In this document: positions 51,351 through 61,598 of the stretch, in pieces | Position numbering within the stretch: position 1 is the stretch's first letter | How the letters are laid out: the number at the start of each line of letters is the position of its first letter | Assembly: GCF_001792775.2 (NCBI RefSeq) | Contig: NZ_MLGE02000005.1 | Coordinates: 118,892 to 182,891, forward strand | Reading direction: 5' to 3' | DNA from: Staphylococcus pseudintermedius | Lineage (GTDB): Bacteria; Bacillota; Bacilli; Staphylococcales; Staphylococcaceae | DNA length: 64,000 bases | Notes under the pieces: generated by a model | What the model saw: only the letters and a program-made list of their open reading frames with translations | Told to the model about the DNA's origin: nothing | Databases searched by the model: none | Position numbers and translations under genes: made by a program

Positions 51351-53810
51351 TTATGATTCTGTGACTTCCTTATCTTCATTCGTTTCACGTTCATGAATAT
51401 CATATTGGAATGTTTCTCCATCATAGTCTACAGTCACATTTTTACCTTCTAACTCTTTACCTTCTAAAATCAATTCACTCAAGTTATCTTCAACCGTTTT
51501 TTGGATCGCACGAATCAATGGACGTGCACCATACTCTGGGTCGTAGCCTTCTTCAGCAATCTTGTCTTTCGCCGCTTCTGTCACACGTACATTAATGTTT
51601 TGTTCAGAAAGACGACTCGTCAATTTGCCGACCATCATTGTAACGATTTCTTTCAATTCGTCTTTATTTAATTTATGGAAAACAATCGTGTCATCCACAC
51701 GGTTCAAGAACTCAGGACGGAATGCACTTTTCAGTTCTTTCATCATCGTTTTGCGAATTGTTTCATAGTCTTGACCTTCTGAACTACCACCGAAACCTGC
51801 AAAACGTTGGTCTTGAAGTTCTTGCGCGCCGACATTGGATGTCATAATAATCACTGTATTTCTAAAATCCACACGACGGCCTTTTGTATCAGTCAAATGC
51901 CCATCATCTAATACTTGTAAAAGAATGTTAAAGACATCTGGGTGTGCTTTTTCAATCTCATCAAACAAGATAACAGAATAAGGTTTGCGACGTACTTTTT
52001 CAGTCAATTGACCGCCATCATCGTGACCAACATATCCAGGAGGCGCCCCAACAAGACGACTCACCGCATGTTTCTCCATGAACTCACTCATATCAACACG
52101 AATCATCGCATCTTCTTCACCAAACATCGCTTCAGCTAATGCACGTGCAAGTTCGGTTTTACCGACACCTGTTGGCCCTAAGAAGATGAAGCTTCCGATT
52201 GGACGTTTCGGATCTTTCAAGCCTGCACGCGCACGGCGTACTGCTTTAGAAATAGCGATTACCGCATCATTTTGTCCGATTACTCGCTCATGCAATGTGT
52301 CTTCTAAATTCAGTAAACGTTCTGACTCCGTTTCATTCAAGCGTGTTAATGGGATACCTGTCCAACCTGCGATCACTTCAGCAATATCTTCAGCAACTAG
52401 TGTTGTATGTTGGCCCCCTTGATGATTTTGCCATTCGTTTTTTGCTTCTTCATATTGTTTTTCAAGTTTTGTTTGTTTGTCACGTAAGTTTGCAGCATTT
52501 TCGAATTCTTGTGCGTGCACTGCTGCATCTTTTTCTTTTTTCACTTGCTCGATTTGTTGTTCAATTTCTTTTAAGTTCGTTGGTGTTGTATGGCTTTTCA
52601 AGCGCACTTTTGAACTAGCTTCATCAATCAAGTCAATCGCTTTATCTGGTAAGAAACGGTCTTGTACGTATCGATCACTTAATTTTGCTGCCGCTTCCAC
52701 CGCTTCATCTGAAATATTAATTCTATGGTGCGCTTCGTAACGATCTCGTAAACCTTTTAAGATTGCAATTGTATCTGCCACGCTTGGTTCATTGACTTGA
52801 ACAGGTTGGAAACGACGCTCAAGTGCAGCATCTTTTTCAATATGCTTACGGTATTCATCTAAAGTTGTCGCACCGATACATTGTAATTCACCACGTGCAA
52901 GCGCTGGTTTTAAAATATTAGACGCATCAATCGCACCTTCTGCACCACCTGCACCAATGAGCGTATGCATTTCGTCAATGAACAGAATCACATTGCCCGC
53001 ATGATGAATTTCTTCCATAACTTTTTTCAAACGTTCTTCAAATTCACCACGATATTTTGTACCAGCCACAACAGTCCCCATATCTAATGACATGACACGT
53101 TTACCTTTCAACGTTTCTGGTACTTCGTTGTTGACAATTGCTTGCGCCAAACCTTCAGCAATCGCTGTTTTACCAACACCAGGTTCACCAATCAACACAG
53201 GATTATTTTTTGTGCGACGACTCAACACTTCAATCACACGTGTAATTTCTGAATTACGACCTACAACTGGATCTAAAGTACCATCTCTAGCAATCACTGT
53301 TAAATCACGCGCTAGGCCATCTAATGTCGGTGTGTTATTTGATTTTGCAGATTGTGCATTTTTATTAGACATTTCTGGGCTACCTAACGCTTTCACCACT
53401 TGTGCACGTGCTTTTGTAATATTGAGGTCTAGGTTTGCAAATACACGTGCGGCAACACCTTCATTTTCGCGGATTAAACCTAACAAGATGTGTTCAGTAC
53501 CGACGAAGTTGTGTTGTAACTTACGTGCTTCGTCCATAGAAAGTTCGATTACTTTTTTGGCACGTGGTGTATAGTGTAAAGCACCCATTTGCTCTTGACC
53601 ATGGCCAATGAGTTTTTCAACCTCTTCGATCACTTTATCTTCTGTAATGTCAAAGCTTTCTAATACTTTTGCAGCAATGCCTTCAGGTTCTTTCATTAAC
53701 CCGAGTAATAAATGTTCCGTCCCAATATTCGAATGGTTTAAACGAATTGCTTCTTCTTGTGCATGCGCGAGTACACGTTGCGCACGTTCTGTTAATCTTC
53801 CAAATAACAT
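51351..53810 (-). CDS. clpC: ATP-dependent Clp protease ATP-binding subunit ClpC
   Basis: 819 residues. N-terminal double Clp_N domain ([20 protein letters not shown]), AAA-1 Walker [11 protein letters not shown]-domain with a UVR-like coiled coil ([20 protein letters not shown]), AAA-2 Walker [10 protein letters not shown] and [14 protein letters not shown]. Unfoldase working with ClpP on misfolded and arginine-phosphorylated proteins. Last gene of the CtsR operon, 15 bases behind mcsB. Confidence 0.97.
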   Translation of the reverse strand: MLFGRLTERAQRVLAHAQEEAIRLNHSNIGTEHLLLGLMKEPEGIAAKVLESFDITEDKVIEEVEKLIGHGQEQMGALHYTPRAKKVIELSMDEARKLQHNFVGTEHILLGLIRENEGVAARVFANLDLNITKARAQVVKALGSPEMSNKNAQSAKSNNTPTLDGLARDLTVIARDGTLDPVVGRNSEITRVIEVLSRRTKNNPVLIGEPGVGKTAIAEGLAQAIVNNEVPETLKGKRVMSLDMGTVVAGTKYRGEFEERLKKVMEEIHHAGNVILFIDEMHTLIGAGGAEGAIDASNILKPALARGELQCIGATTLDEYRKHIEKDAALERRFQPVQVNEPSVADTIAILKGLRDRYEAHHRINISDEAVEAAAKLSDRYVQDRFLPDKAIDLIDEASSKVRLKSHTTPTNLKEIEQQIEQVKKEKDAAVHAQEFENAANLRDKQTKLEKQYEEAKNEWQNHQGGQHTTLVAEDIAEVIAGWTGIPLTRLNETESERLLNLEDTLHERVIGQNDAVIAISKAVRRARAGLKDPKRPIGSFIFLGPTGVGKTELARALAEAMFGEEDAMIRVDMSEFMEKHAVSRLVGAPPGYVGHDDGGQLTEKVRRKPYSVILFDEIEKAHPDVFNILLQVLDDGHLTDTKGRRVDFRNTVIIMTSNVGAQELQDQRFAGFGGSSEGQDYETIRKTMMKELKSAFRPEFLNRVDDTIVFHKLNKDELKEIVTMMVGKLTSRLSEQNINVRVTEAAKDKIAEEGYDPEYGARPLIRAIQKTVEDNLSELILEGKELEGKNVTVDYDGETFQYDIHERETNEDKEVTES

Positions 53811-53825
53811 ATGCCAACCTCCTAT

Positions 53826-54830
53826 TTATATATATGTTCTTAAAATCTCTGCTCGTTTTGCTTCAATAGATTGTTCATCTGTCTCATCTATCAAAAATGG
53901 TGACTGTATCGCGACCATTAATTCATTAAATCGAAAATCTTCCATATCTAAAATGCCTAAATCGACGCCCAACTTAATATCACTTAAACGGTGGGACGCT
54001 TCTTCCACCGAAATTAAACGACTATACTTCAATATACCCAAAGAACGATATATTCTATCTAATGTCTCGGTATGATTGTGTTCATTTAATCGCTCACGTA
54101 AAGCCAGTTCTTCGTGAATAATTTGATCAACTAATTCTGTTAAAGCATCAATAATCTCTTGCTCACTTTTTCCCAACGTCAGCTGATTTGAAACTTGATA
54201 AATATGGCCATAAACTTGTGAGCCTTCACCATAAATCCCTCGAATCGTAAAGCCAAAACGGTTAATCGTCTGCGCAATGCGGTTCATCCGTTTCATAATG
54301 GATAAACCAGGCAAATGCAACATGACACTCGCACGCATCCCTGTACCGACATTCGTTGGACACGTTGTTAAATAACCGAGTTGCTCGTCATAACTGATTT
54401 GTAACGTACGATCTAATATATCATCTATGGCAGATGCTTTTTGATAAAGTTCATTTAATGACAAATCATTGCCCATTGCTTGTATACGAATATGATCCTC
54501 TTCATTCACCATCACACTTACCGACTCATCTTCATTCAACAGTACTGCAGATGCCGGTTGTTTCGTCAACTCAGGACTGATTAAGTGTTTGGCTACTAGC
54601 TTATATTTACTCAACTGGTCGAGCTCATCTAAGCGGAGTACATTTAAGTCTGTTAATACATCTTGCACCTCATTAATGACGCGATGTCCCTCAGCTTCAG
54701 ATGGAAACATGAGTGGGTGCACATAATTTTCAAGGTTACGTGCTAAACGAATACGCGAGGACATAATGACCGGTTGCGCATTCACCTTTTTCATCCAATC
54801 ACTCATATGTTGGTCTAAATTATGCATCAT
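53826..54830 (-). CDS. mcsB: Protein arginine kinase McsB
   Basis: 334 residues from the ATG at 54830 (or the next codon, also ATG), with GAGGTG about ten bases upstream; earlier starts read through mcsA. Phosphagen kinase fold: [38 protein letters not shown] (catalytic Cys block), [20 protein letters not shown]. It phosphorylates arginines, marking proteins for ClpCP and inactivating CtsR. Its start overlaps the mcsA stop. Confidence 0.96.
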   Translation of the reverse strand: MMHNLDQHMSDWMKKVNAQPVIMSSRIRLARNLENYVHPLMFPSEAEGHRVINEVQDVLTDLNVLRLDELDQLSKYKLVAKHLISPELTKQPASAVLLNEDESVSVMVNEEDHIRIQAMGNDLSLNELYQKASAIDDILDRTLQISYDEQLGYLTTCPTNVGTGMRASVMLHLPGLSIMKRMNRIAQTINRFGFTIRGIYGEGSQVYGHIYQVSNQLTLGKSEQEIIDALTELVDQIIHEELALRERLNEHNHTETLDRIYRSLGILKYSRLISVEEASHRLSDIKLGVDLGILDMEDFRFNELMVAIQSPFLIDETDEQSIEAKRAEILRTYI

Positions 54831-55350
54831 CTTGTTGGGACACCTCGCTTTGTTGCTCAAGTGCTTGAATCTCATCACGCACAATCGCCGCTTCTTCAAA
54901 GGCTTGTTGCGCGACTAATAATTCAAGGCGTGCACGTTTTTCTTCTAGTTGCTTTTTCAGCGCACGTTTATGCTGTGATGACTTCGGACATTTCCCTGAA
55001 TGTTCGATATGACCGCCTTGGACACGTCTCACAATGTCATACACGTCTTCTTTAAATGTTTCGTAACATTGCGCGCAGCCGAATTTGCCGACATGTGCAA
55101 TGTCCTTCAACGTCATTTGACAGTTCGGACAGCGTTTTTGCTCTCGATAAACAACTTGATCCACATTCAGACCATGTTTTGCTGCCAAATGTTGCAAAAT
55201 TTGTTGAATGACGAATGTGCCTTCAACGTCATCACCTTCATGCCATTGTTCGTCAGATTGATCATAACCTGATTGATCGTACGCTTGAATAGGATGAAAT
55301 TCAAGGTGTTTGTTTTGCTGTTTATCAAGTTCACGCTTATCGATTTTCAT
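54820..55350 (-). CDS. mcsA: McsA, activator of McsB, lacking its first zinc finger
   Basis: 176 residues. C-terminal UVR motif (about 135-170, [20 protein letters not shown]) and one zinc finger CPNC (74-77)...CAQC (92-95) are intact. The usual N-terminal CxxC...CxxC zinc finger of McsA (MLCENC... in S. aureus) is absent; residues 1-45 are polar and contain no cysteine. The ATG has AAGGTG seven bases before it, so the start looks genuine. Just upstream, out of phase, are codons for Met-Cys-Asn-Glu-Asn, possibly a relic of the lost finger. Otherwise standard in the operon. Confidence 0.93.
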   Translation of the reverse strand: MKIDKRELDKQQNKHLEFHPIQAYDQSGYDQSDEQWHEGDDVEGTFVIQQILQHLAAKHGLNVDQVVYREQKRCPNCQMTLKDIAHVGKFGCAQCYETFKEDVYDIVRRVQGGHIEHSGKCPKSSQHKRALKKQLEEKRARLELLVAQQAFEEAAIVRDEIQALEQQSEVSQQDDA

Positions 55351-55363
55351 TGCACATCACCTT

Positions 55364-55825
55364 CTAATAATAATTAATTACGGGAAGTAACCGTTTTAAA
55401 ATATTTGCACGGATAATATCTCTCGACGCGACATCCATTTTTAATGTTTCCCGATCCACCACCGCCGCAATCATTTTTGCTTCTCGGTCCGTAATTAATT
55501 GATTTTCACGCAAGCCATCAATAATATACAAAGCTTGTTGTTGAGAAAGGGCCGGACCAATCAACTCCATTAAACGTTTAATGTAATTGTTTTGATCTTT
55601 CGTTTCAACTTTTGTGATCCGAATATAACCACCGCCGCCGCGTTTACTTTCAATTTCATAACCGTGTTCGTTAGTAAAGCGCGTCTTAATAACATAATTC
55701 AACTGAGATGGTACACAATCAAAACGTTGTGCAATATTGGCACGTTGAATTTCAACTACATCATCTTGTGCCTCTTCAAATAATTGCTTAATGTACTGTT
55801 CTATGATGTCAGACATATTATGCAT
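55364..55825 (-). CDS. ctsR: Heat-shock repressor CtsR
   Basis: 153 residues from the ATG at 55825 (AAAGGGGTG upstream). Winged helix with the [10 protein letters not shown] arginine-glycine wing and a C-terminal dimer/McsB-interacting domain ending [13 protein letters not shown]. Represses clp genes; inactivated by heat and McsB. First gene of ctsR-mcsA-mcsB-clpC, its promoter flanked by CtsR boxes. Confidence 0.97.
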   Translation of the reverse strand: MHNMSDIIEQYIKQLFEEAQDDVVEIQRANIAQRFDCVPSQLNYVIKTRFTNEHGYEIESKRGGGGYIRITKVETKDQNNYIKRLMELIGPALSQQQALYIIDGLRENQLITDREAKMIAAVVDRETLKMDVASRDIIRANILKRLLPVINYY

Positions 55826-55837
55826 GGTATCACCCCT

Positions 55838-55887
55838 TTTGACCATCTTTGACTATATTATAGAACCCACTTTGACCTTTTTCAACC
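55838..55887 (-). promoter_or_regulatory. ctsR operon promoter with two CtsR boxes
   Basis: TTGAAA (55885-55880), 17-bp spacer, TATAAT (55862-55857) on the minus strand. AGTCAAAGATGGTCAAA (55854-55838) matches the CtsR heptad repeat RGTCAAANANRGTCAAA; GGTTGAAAAAGGTCAAA (55887-55871) matches except for two bases and overlaps the -35. Autoregulation of the operon is expected. Confidence 0.85.
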
Positions 55888-55989
55888 AATTTGATTTTAA
55901 ATTTGATAAATAGTTATGTTACTGCTTACATTTTTGTTGTATGATAGTCTTAGTAAAAATTATTTAGAAAAAATAGAGGTGGAACACAC

Positions 55990-57195
55990 ATGCATATTTT
56001 AATTGGGGTCATCGGGATTGGTGTTTTCTTAGCCCTCGCTTTTATTGGAAGTTCTGATAAAAAGGGCATACGTTGGAAATACATTGGTATTATGTTTGTT
56101 ATTCAGCTCATCTTAGCATATGCTTTACTGAAAACAAAAATTGGGATTACCATTGTAGGTGGTATCGCAACAGGATTCGGTTACTTACTCAAACAAGCCG
56201 GTGTCGGTATTGATTTTGTTTTCGGTGGTCTTGTCAATAACGGTCAAATGTCATTTTTCTTAAGCGTTTTATTACCTATCGTTTTCATTTCTGCCTTAAT
56301 TGGTATTTTACAATATACAAAAATATTGCCTTTAATTATTAATATTTTAGGTTTCTTAATCTCAAAAATTAATGGCATGGGACGTTTAGAATCATACAAC
56401 GCTGTTGCTGCAGCCATCCTTGGACAATCAGAGGTATTTATTTCACTTAAAAAACAATTACCTTACATTACGAAGCAACGTTTGTATACATTAACAGCTT
56501 CGGCGATGTCCACTGTGTCTGCATCGATTATTGGTGCGTACTTCACATTAGTACAACCTAAATATGTGGTAACTGCGGTCGTCCTTAACTTATTAGGTGG
56601 GTTTATCATTGCTTCCATTATTAACCCTTATAAAGTGGATGAAGAAGAAGATAAGTTATTGCTTGAAGAAGAAAAGAAAAAGCAATCCTTCTTTGAAATG
56701 TTAGGGGAATACATTTTAGATGGATTTAAAGTCGCTGTAATCGTCGGCGCGATGTTAATCGGTTATATCGCCCTCATCTCATTATTGAATGGACTTGTTG
56801 GTGGTCTCATTAGCCTCATTTCTGGCGGCGCATTAGATTGGAACTTCCAAACATTAATCGGCTTTATCTTTGCACCACTTGCTTTCTTAACAGGTATTCC
56901 ATGGAGTGATGCAGTAGAAGCTGGCTCGATCATGGCAACAAAACTATTATCTAATGAGTTCGTAGCGATGACTGAACTCGGCAAAGCATCTGGTTTATCA
57001 GAACGTTCATTAGGTATCGTGTCGGTATTCTTAGTATCGTTTGCTAACTTCAGCTCAATCGGTATCATCTCAGGTGCTATCAAATCATTAAATGACGAAA
57101 AAGGCGACATGGTAGCACGTTTCGGATTAAAATTATTATTCGGTGCAACACTCGTATCATTCGTATCCGCAGCAATCGCAGGCTTTTTCTTGTAA
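55990..57195 (+). CDS. nupC: Concentrative nucleoside transporter NupC
   Basis: 401 residues, AGAGGTGG before the ATG. CNT family: about ten hydrophobic segments, with GQSEVFISLKKQLPYITKQR as conserved substrate-binding motif, ASAMSTVSASIIGAY and SFANFSSIGIISGAIKSL (Na/nucleoside-binding) near the C-terminus. Imports nucleosides by proton or sodium symport. Divergent from ctsR, with an independent promoter and terminator. Confidence 0.93.
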   Translation: MHILIGVIGIGVFLALAFIGSSDKKGIRWKYIGIMFVIQLILAYALLKTKIGITIVGGIATGFGYLLKQAGVGIDFVFGGLVNNGQMSFFLSVLLPIVFISALIGILQYTKILPLIINILGFLISKINGMGRLESYNAVAAAILGQSEVFISLKKQLPYITKQRLYTLTASAMSTVSASIIGAYFTLVQPKYVVTAVVLNLLGGFIIASIINPYKVDEEEDKLLLEEEKKKQSFFEMLGEYILDGFKVAVIVGAMLIGYIALISLLNGLVGGLISLISGGALDWNFQTLIGFIFAPLAFLTGIPWSDAVEAGSIMATKLLSNEFVAMTELGKASGLSERSLGIVSVFLVSFANFSSIGIISGAIKSLNDEKGDMVARFGLKLLFGATLVSFVSAAIAGFFL

Positions 57196-57242
57196 GCTGC
57201 ATCTAAAGTATGGGAAAAGATAAACAAATATAACACATATTA

Positions 57243-57276
57243 AGAGACTGAGTCATGATGGCTGAGTCTCTTTTTT
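57243..57276 (+). terminator. Terminator after nupC
   Basis: AGAGACT pairs with AGTCTCT around a 15-base loop with two extra pairs, followed by TTTTTT. Confidence 0.75.
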
Positions 57277-57677
57277 GTTGTGCATTTTCAAACCATTTTA
57301 GTTGGGCGACAGATTCAATTGTTAAAGAAGCATTTTCATTTTTTATTATGAACATCTCGGATTTTTAGTGAAACATTTAGGCAGTATTATTTTGATTGTT
57401 AAAGAAATGTCCATAGTACGCTAAAATATAGTACAATTTTTCTCTATTATCAAATAACATAAATACTTTTTTAAATTTAAGTGGATTAAATAAGATAATC
57501 ATTATATAATTTAAACATGTGATTGTGTATTTTTATTTTTTAATAAATCATTAGGAAAATATTTTTATCAAATATGCAACAAATGAGGACTTCAACTTTA
57601 TTTAAAAGGCATCATCAATACATACAGAATTAACGGACTAGTTTAATGCAAATAAATCATAGAAAAGGAAGACAACA
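57277..57677. other. AT-rich gene-free region before the secreted protease
   Basis: About 400 bases of very AT-rich sequence. The only pattern I notice is GATTGTTAAAGAA, which appears near 57392 and, with one change (AATTGTTAAAGAA), near 57317. It may hold the protease promoter and regulator sites; the protease has AAAGGAAG as ribosome binding site. Confidence 0.45.
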
Positions 57678-58436
57678 ATGAAAAAATCATTTTTAAAATT
57701 CAGTTCAACATTTTTACTTTTAACAACTATCGGCATGACGGGCACTAACGCTGCGAATGTTTGGGGCGCAGAAGAAGGAACGAAAATCCTCGTGGAAGAT
57801 ATTCAAAATGATCCGCTCGCAAAGAGAACAGCAATCTTCCAAGGTCCAAAAGGTCTGCCGTGTACTACTACAATGTTGACTTCTAACTTTGGACTCACTG
57901 CCGCACATTGTGGCGACGGCTTTCTAGAAGGATCGGTCGGTACGGTATACCCTGCTCAATCAGGACTATCAACACCTTTTGGATCAATGTCCATATCTTT
58001 ATTTAATCCTTATAACGACAAAGATATCGCCTTTATATATGGTCAAGATAGCGGGAAAAGTAAGGACTATATTCATTATCAAAGAGATTTCGCACAAACT
58101 GAAATAAAACTTCAAGGTTTCACAGATGACGAATTAAAAAAAATGGTTGGAAAAAAAGTATATTCATATGGATATCCATATAACTACCACGCTCATAAAC
58201 AATATAGATTCACAGGAGAAATCACTTTCGCGAATAGTGATTTTATTAAAACAAACTTACCTGCATACGGTGGCCAATCTGGCTCCTCTGTATTTTTAGA
58301 AGATAATGACCAATTGGTTGGCATATTGGTCAAAGGAGGAGATGACGATAAAAATGCAATCTTGGAACCCATAACGAAAGATATCGCTCGATGGTACAAA
58401 GGTAAAAAAGATATTTTAGAAAATCCTGTTCAATAA
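57678..58436 (+). CDS. Secreted trypsin-like (S1) serine protease, exfoliative-toxin/V8-like
   Basis: 252 residues with a signal peptide (MKKSFLKFSSTFLLLTTIGM, cleavage near residue 26-31). Catalytic triad His77 in LTAAHCG, Asp116 in NDKDIAFIYG, and Ser201 in GGQSGSSVF. C62 and C78 flank the histidine, a cysteine pair that V8 and the aureus exfoliative toxins do not have in that position, as far as I recall. Mature size (about 225 residues) fits staphylococcal S1B proteases (Spl, V8, exfoliative toxins). Substrate specificity is unknown. It stands alone, opposite pdxT. Confidence 0.85.
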   Translation: MKKSFLKFSSTFLLLTTIGMTGTNAANVWGAEEGTKILVEDIQNDPLAKRTAIFQGPKGLPCTTTMLTSNFGLTAAHCGDGFLEGSVGTVYPAQSGLSTPFGSMSISLFNPYNDKDIAFIYGQDSGKSKDYIHYQRDFAQTEIKLQGFTDDELKKMVGKKVYSYGYPYNYHAHKQYRFTGEITFANSDFIKTNLPAYGGQSGSSVFLEDNDQLVGILVKGGDDDKNAILEPITKDIARWYKGKKDILENPVQ

Positions 58437-58535
58437 ATCCGTAATCTAAAGTGACACCTCACCATGTTTGTATGAAAACGTAATTGGGGGATTTACCCAA
58501 TTCTTTATACACACCATATCGTTTTACAACAGTAA

Positions 58536-58564
58536 AGGCTAGGACCATTTGAAAGTCCTAGCCT
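58536..58564. terminator. Terminator between protease and pdxT
   Basis: AGGCTAGGAC and GTCCTAGCCT pair (10 bp) around a 9-base loop, followed on the plus strand by ACTTTTATC. It separates two convergent genes. Confidence 0.7.
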
Positions 58565-58578
58565 ACTTTTATCTATTC

Positions 58579-59136
58579 CTACTGCTGCATCACATGTTCT
58601 ATAAAATATTGTGTCATGCGATAATCATCTGTTAATTCTGGGTGGAACGATACGCCTAAATAACGACCTTGTTGTACAGCGATAATTTTGTCATCAATCG
58701 TCCCTAATACATCAACGGCTGCTTCTGTTGATTGAATATGGGGTGCACGAATAAAAACACCTTCAATCGGTTGATCAATACCTTTAATGTGTAGTTCAGA
58801 CTCGAAACTATCGACTTGGCGCCCAAATGAATTACGCTCTACTGTAATATCTAACTTTTGCAGATAGCCTTCTTCGCCTACGATATCTTTCGCAAGGACA
58901 ATTAAGCCTGCACACGTACCAAACATAGGTAATTGTGATGCACGTAACGCCTCTTTAAAACCATAAAGATTCATGAGACGGCGTAAAGTTGTCGATTCGC
59001 CACCAGGGATAATTAAGCCATCGATTTCTTCTAATTGTTCAACTTTTTTAATTGCGACACCTTCATGACCCGCAAGTTCAATATGACGGATATGTTCACG
59101 TACCGCACCTTGCAAAGCTAATACACCGATTTTCAT
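58579..59136 (-). CDS. pdxT: Pyridoxal 5'-phosphate synthase glutaminase subunit
   Basis: 185 residues from the ATG at 59136, one base past the pdxS stop; an in-frame start inside pdxS is not used. Class I glutaminase: [10 protein letters not shown] at the N-terminus, GGESTT, catalytic Cys in FGTCAGLI, and catalytic His/Glu in GVSFHPELT. It supplies ammonia to PdxS. Translationally coupled to pdxS. Confidence 0.97.
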   Translation of the reverse strand: MKIGVLALQGAVREHIRHIELAGHEGVAIKKVEQLEEIDGLIIPGGESTTLRRLMNLYGFKEALRASQLPMFGTCAGLIVLAKDIVGEEGYLQKLDITVERNSFGRQVDSFESELHIKGIDQPIEGVFIRAPHIQSTEAAVDVLGTIDDKIIAVQQGRYLGVSFHPELTDDYRMTQYFIEHVMQQ

Positions 59137-59137
59137 T

Positions 59138-60025
59138 TTACCAACCACGCTCTTGCATACGTTCTTCTAATGAAAGTTGATTAATATCGATACCTTTCAT
59201 TGCTGTACCTAGTTTTTTCGCTAACTCACCAATTAATTTATAATCTTGGTAATGTGTCGTCGCTTGTACAATCGCTTTAGCAAATGTTTCTGGGTCTTCA
59301 GATTTAAAAATACCTGAACCTACGAATACACCGTCAGCACCTAATTCCATCATTAATGCCGCATCTTGAGGTGTTGCCACGCCACCTGCCGCAAAGTTCA
59401 CGACTGGTAAACGACCATGCTTTTTAATGTCTTTTAAGATTTCATATGGCGCGCCTAAGTTTTTCGCTTCAGTCATCAATTCGTCATCACTCATTACTGT
59501 GATACGTTTCACTTCTTGATTCACTTGGCGCATATGACGTACCGCTTCTACGATATTCCCTGTACCTGGTTCACCTTTCGTACGTAACATCGCAGCACCT
59601 TCACCGATACGACGCGCTGCTTCACCTAAGTTACGGCAGCCACAAACGAATGGCACTGTATATTCATCTTTTTTCAAATGGAACACTTCATCTGCAGGTG
59701 TTAACACTTCTGACTCATCAATGTAGTCTACACCCATTGCTTCTAATACTCTTGCTTCTGTAATATGACCGATACGACATTTCGCCATTACCGGAATAGA
59801 TACAGCATTCATAACTTCTTCTACAATAGATGGATTACATGCACGCGCAACGCCACCTGCTGCACGAATATCTGATGGGACACGTTCAAGTGCCATCACT
59901 GCAACCGCACCTGCTTCTTCCGCAATTTTCGCTTGTTCTGCATTCACGACGTCCATAATTACGCCGCCTTTTTGCATTTCTGCCATTCCTCGTTTAACAC
60001 GTTCTGATCCGACTTGTTTAGACAT
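59138..60025 (-). CDS. pdxS: Pyridoxal 5'-phosphate synthase synthase subunit
   Basis: 295 residues. TIM-barrel: [39 protein letters not shown] with catalytic lysine in VMAKCRIGH, and the second phosphate site [30 protein letters not shown]. Combines ribose 5-phosphate, glyceraldehyde 3-phosphate and ammonia into PLP. Controlled by the divergent pdxR. Confidence 0.98.
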   Translation of the reverse strand: MSKQVGSERVKRGMAEMQKGGVIMDVVNAEQAKIAEEAGAVAVMALERVPSDIRAAGGVARACNPSIVEEVMNAVSIPVMAKCRIGHITEARVLEAMGVDYIDESEVLTPADEVFHLKKDEYTVPFVCGCRNLGEAARRIGEGAAMLRTKGEPGTGNIVEAVRHMRQVNQEVKRITVMSDDELMTEAKNLGAPYEILKDIKKHGRLPVVNFAAGGVATPQDAALMMELGADGVFVGSGIFKSEDPETFAKAIVQATTHYQDYKLIGELAKKLGTAMKGIDINQLSLEERMQERGW

Positions 60026-60084
60026 AGGTGATGAAACCCCCTTTTATTATTTACACATGTAGCTTATACTATTATCTGAACCGC

Positions 60085-60121
60085 TTAAAGTGTCAGAAAC
60101 GCAAAATATTAAAGGGTCAGA
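60085..60121. promoter_or_regulatory. Direct repeats, probable PdxR binding sites
   Basis: TTAAAGTGTCAGA (60085-60097) and TTAAAGGGTCAGA (60109-60121) are near-identical direct repeats, 24 bases apart in phase, in the 106-base region between pdxS and pdxR. A partly inverted TATCTGAAC is at 60073-60081. They sit where a MocR-type regulator would control both genes. Confidence 0.65.
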
Positions 60122-60131
60122 TTGAGGTGCG

Positions 60132-61544
60132 ATGATGGAAATGTTGATGTTTCATATTAATAAACGAGAAGGGCAGCCGATTTATATTCAATTATACGAA
60201 AACATTAAACAAAGTATTATGAATGGACGTATGCATGAAGGCGAAAAGTTACCTTCTAAACGTCAACTGAGTCAATATTTGTCAGTCAGTCAAACGACCG
60301 TGGAAAATGCCTATGCGCAACTTGTCGATGAAGGTTATATTTATAGTCAACCGAAATCAGGCTTTTTCGTCAGTGACATCGAAACATTGCCGTTCACTAA
60401 AAAGACATCACGCCCAACATTGCCTACATATCAAAGCCCGACGACTGAACAAGCTTATGCATTTAACTTAGGAATGATTGATCAAGCGCACTTCCCTTTC
60501 GAACAATTTCGGAAATATGCGAAGGAAGCATTTGAAGAATTACAGTTTTATCTCGTTGAACCTGGACATAAACAAGGCGATTACACTTTACGTGCACAAA
60601 TTAGTCGCTATTTATTTCATAGTCGTGGGGTTCAATCCACACCCGAGCAAGTCATTGTCGCTTCGTCTACAGAGCAGTTGCTGTCTATCATTACAGATTT
60701 ACTGCCAGGACCTAAAGGAATGATGTTAGAGGACCCGATTTACCCTCAAGTCCATCAGCTTTTAACCCGTAAACATATTCCTTATCAGTTTGTGCCCGTG
60801 GAAAACGATGGCATCGCGATGAATACGGTTGAAAATGCGTCACATCATATCGTTTACATTACACCAAGTCATCAATTTCCAACAGGTGTGACGATGAGCC
60901 TCAAAAAGCGGATGCGTCTTCTGAAATGGGCCAGTGAAGACCCACATCGCTATATTATTGAAGATGATTATGACTCAGAATTTCGGTATGAAGGTAAACC
61001 TATTCCAGCCCTACAAAGTTTAGATCAAACAGGTAGCGTTATTTATGTGAGTACATTTTCAAAGTCCATCTCTCCAACAATTCGGATTGCTTACGCCGTG
61101 TTGCCAGAAGCGTTGTTACATCATTATCAGCAAGCCGAAAACATTGAAGGTGGCACCGTACCACGCCATACGCAATTTATGGTGACCACCTTTATGGAGA
61201 CGAATCAATTTGAACGCCATTTAAATCGCATGAGAAAAATTTATCGTCAAAAGCGAGACATTATTTTACAACAACTACAAAAGTATCCATCCATTTTTGA
61301 AGTTTCTGGTGAAAAAACAGGTATGCATTTAATTATTACGATTAAAAATGGCTGGTCAGAACAACAGTGTCTTGAGCAATTACAACGATTTGATATCGAT
61401 ATGAAGCCCCTTTCCCAATACGTCTACCATCAACAAGAGACTGCCCCTCGTTTTGTAGTAGGCTTTGGTGGGATTCCAATAGAAAATTTAGAAACGCATA
61501 TAGAAAGACTCATCACTTGTTTTAAAGAAGAATATTGCATATAA
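60132..61544 (+). CDS. pdxR: MocR/GntR-type transcription regulator PdxR
   Basis: 470 residues (or one fewer from the second ATG at 60135). N-terminal GntR winged helix (IYIQLYENIKQSIMNGRM, KLPSKRQLSQYLSVSQTTVENAY), a linker, then a fold type I aminotransferase-like PLP-binding domain with the Schiff-base lysine in YVSTFSKSISPTIRIAY. Such regulators activate pdxST when PLP is low and repress themselves. The position, divergent from pdxS, supports this. Confidence 0.93.
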   Translation: MMEMLMFHINKREGQPIYIQLYENIKQSIMNGRMHEGEKLPSKRQLSQYLSVSQTTVENAYAQLVDEGYIYSQPKSGFFVSDIETLPFTKKTSRPTLPTYQSPTTEQAYAFNLGMIDQAHFPFEQFRKYAKEAFEELQFYLVEPGHKQGDYTLRAQISRYLFHSRGVQSTPEQVIVASSTEQLLSIITDLLPGPKGMMLEDPIYPQVHQLLTRKHIPYQFVPVENDGIAMNTVENASHHIVYITPSHQFPTGVTMSLKKRMRLLKWASEDPHRYIIEDDYDSEFRYEGKPIPALQSLDQTGSVIYVSTFSKSISPTIRIAYAVLPEALLHHYQQAENIEGGTVPRHTQFMVTTFMETNQFERHLNRMRKIYRQKRDIILQQLQKYPSIFEVSGEKTGMHLIITIKNGWSEQQCLEQLQRFDIDMKPLSQYVYHQQETAPRFVVGFGGIPIENLETHIERLITCFKEEYCI

Positions 61545-61594
61545 AAAAAGACATGCTCGACTGAACATTTCATTCAGCCGAGCATGTCTTTTTT
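61544..61594. terminator. Bidirectional terminator between pdxR and the FUSC gene
   Basis: AAAAAAGACATGCTCG and CGAGCATGTCTTTTTT pair almost perfectly, with an inner CTGA/TCAG stem. T-tracts exist on both strands for the convergent genes. Confidence 0.85.
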
Positions 61595-61598
61595 ACGT

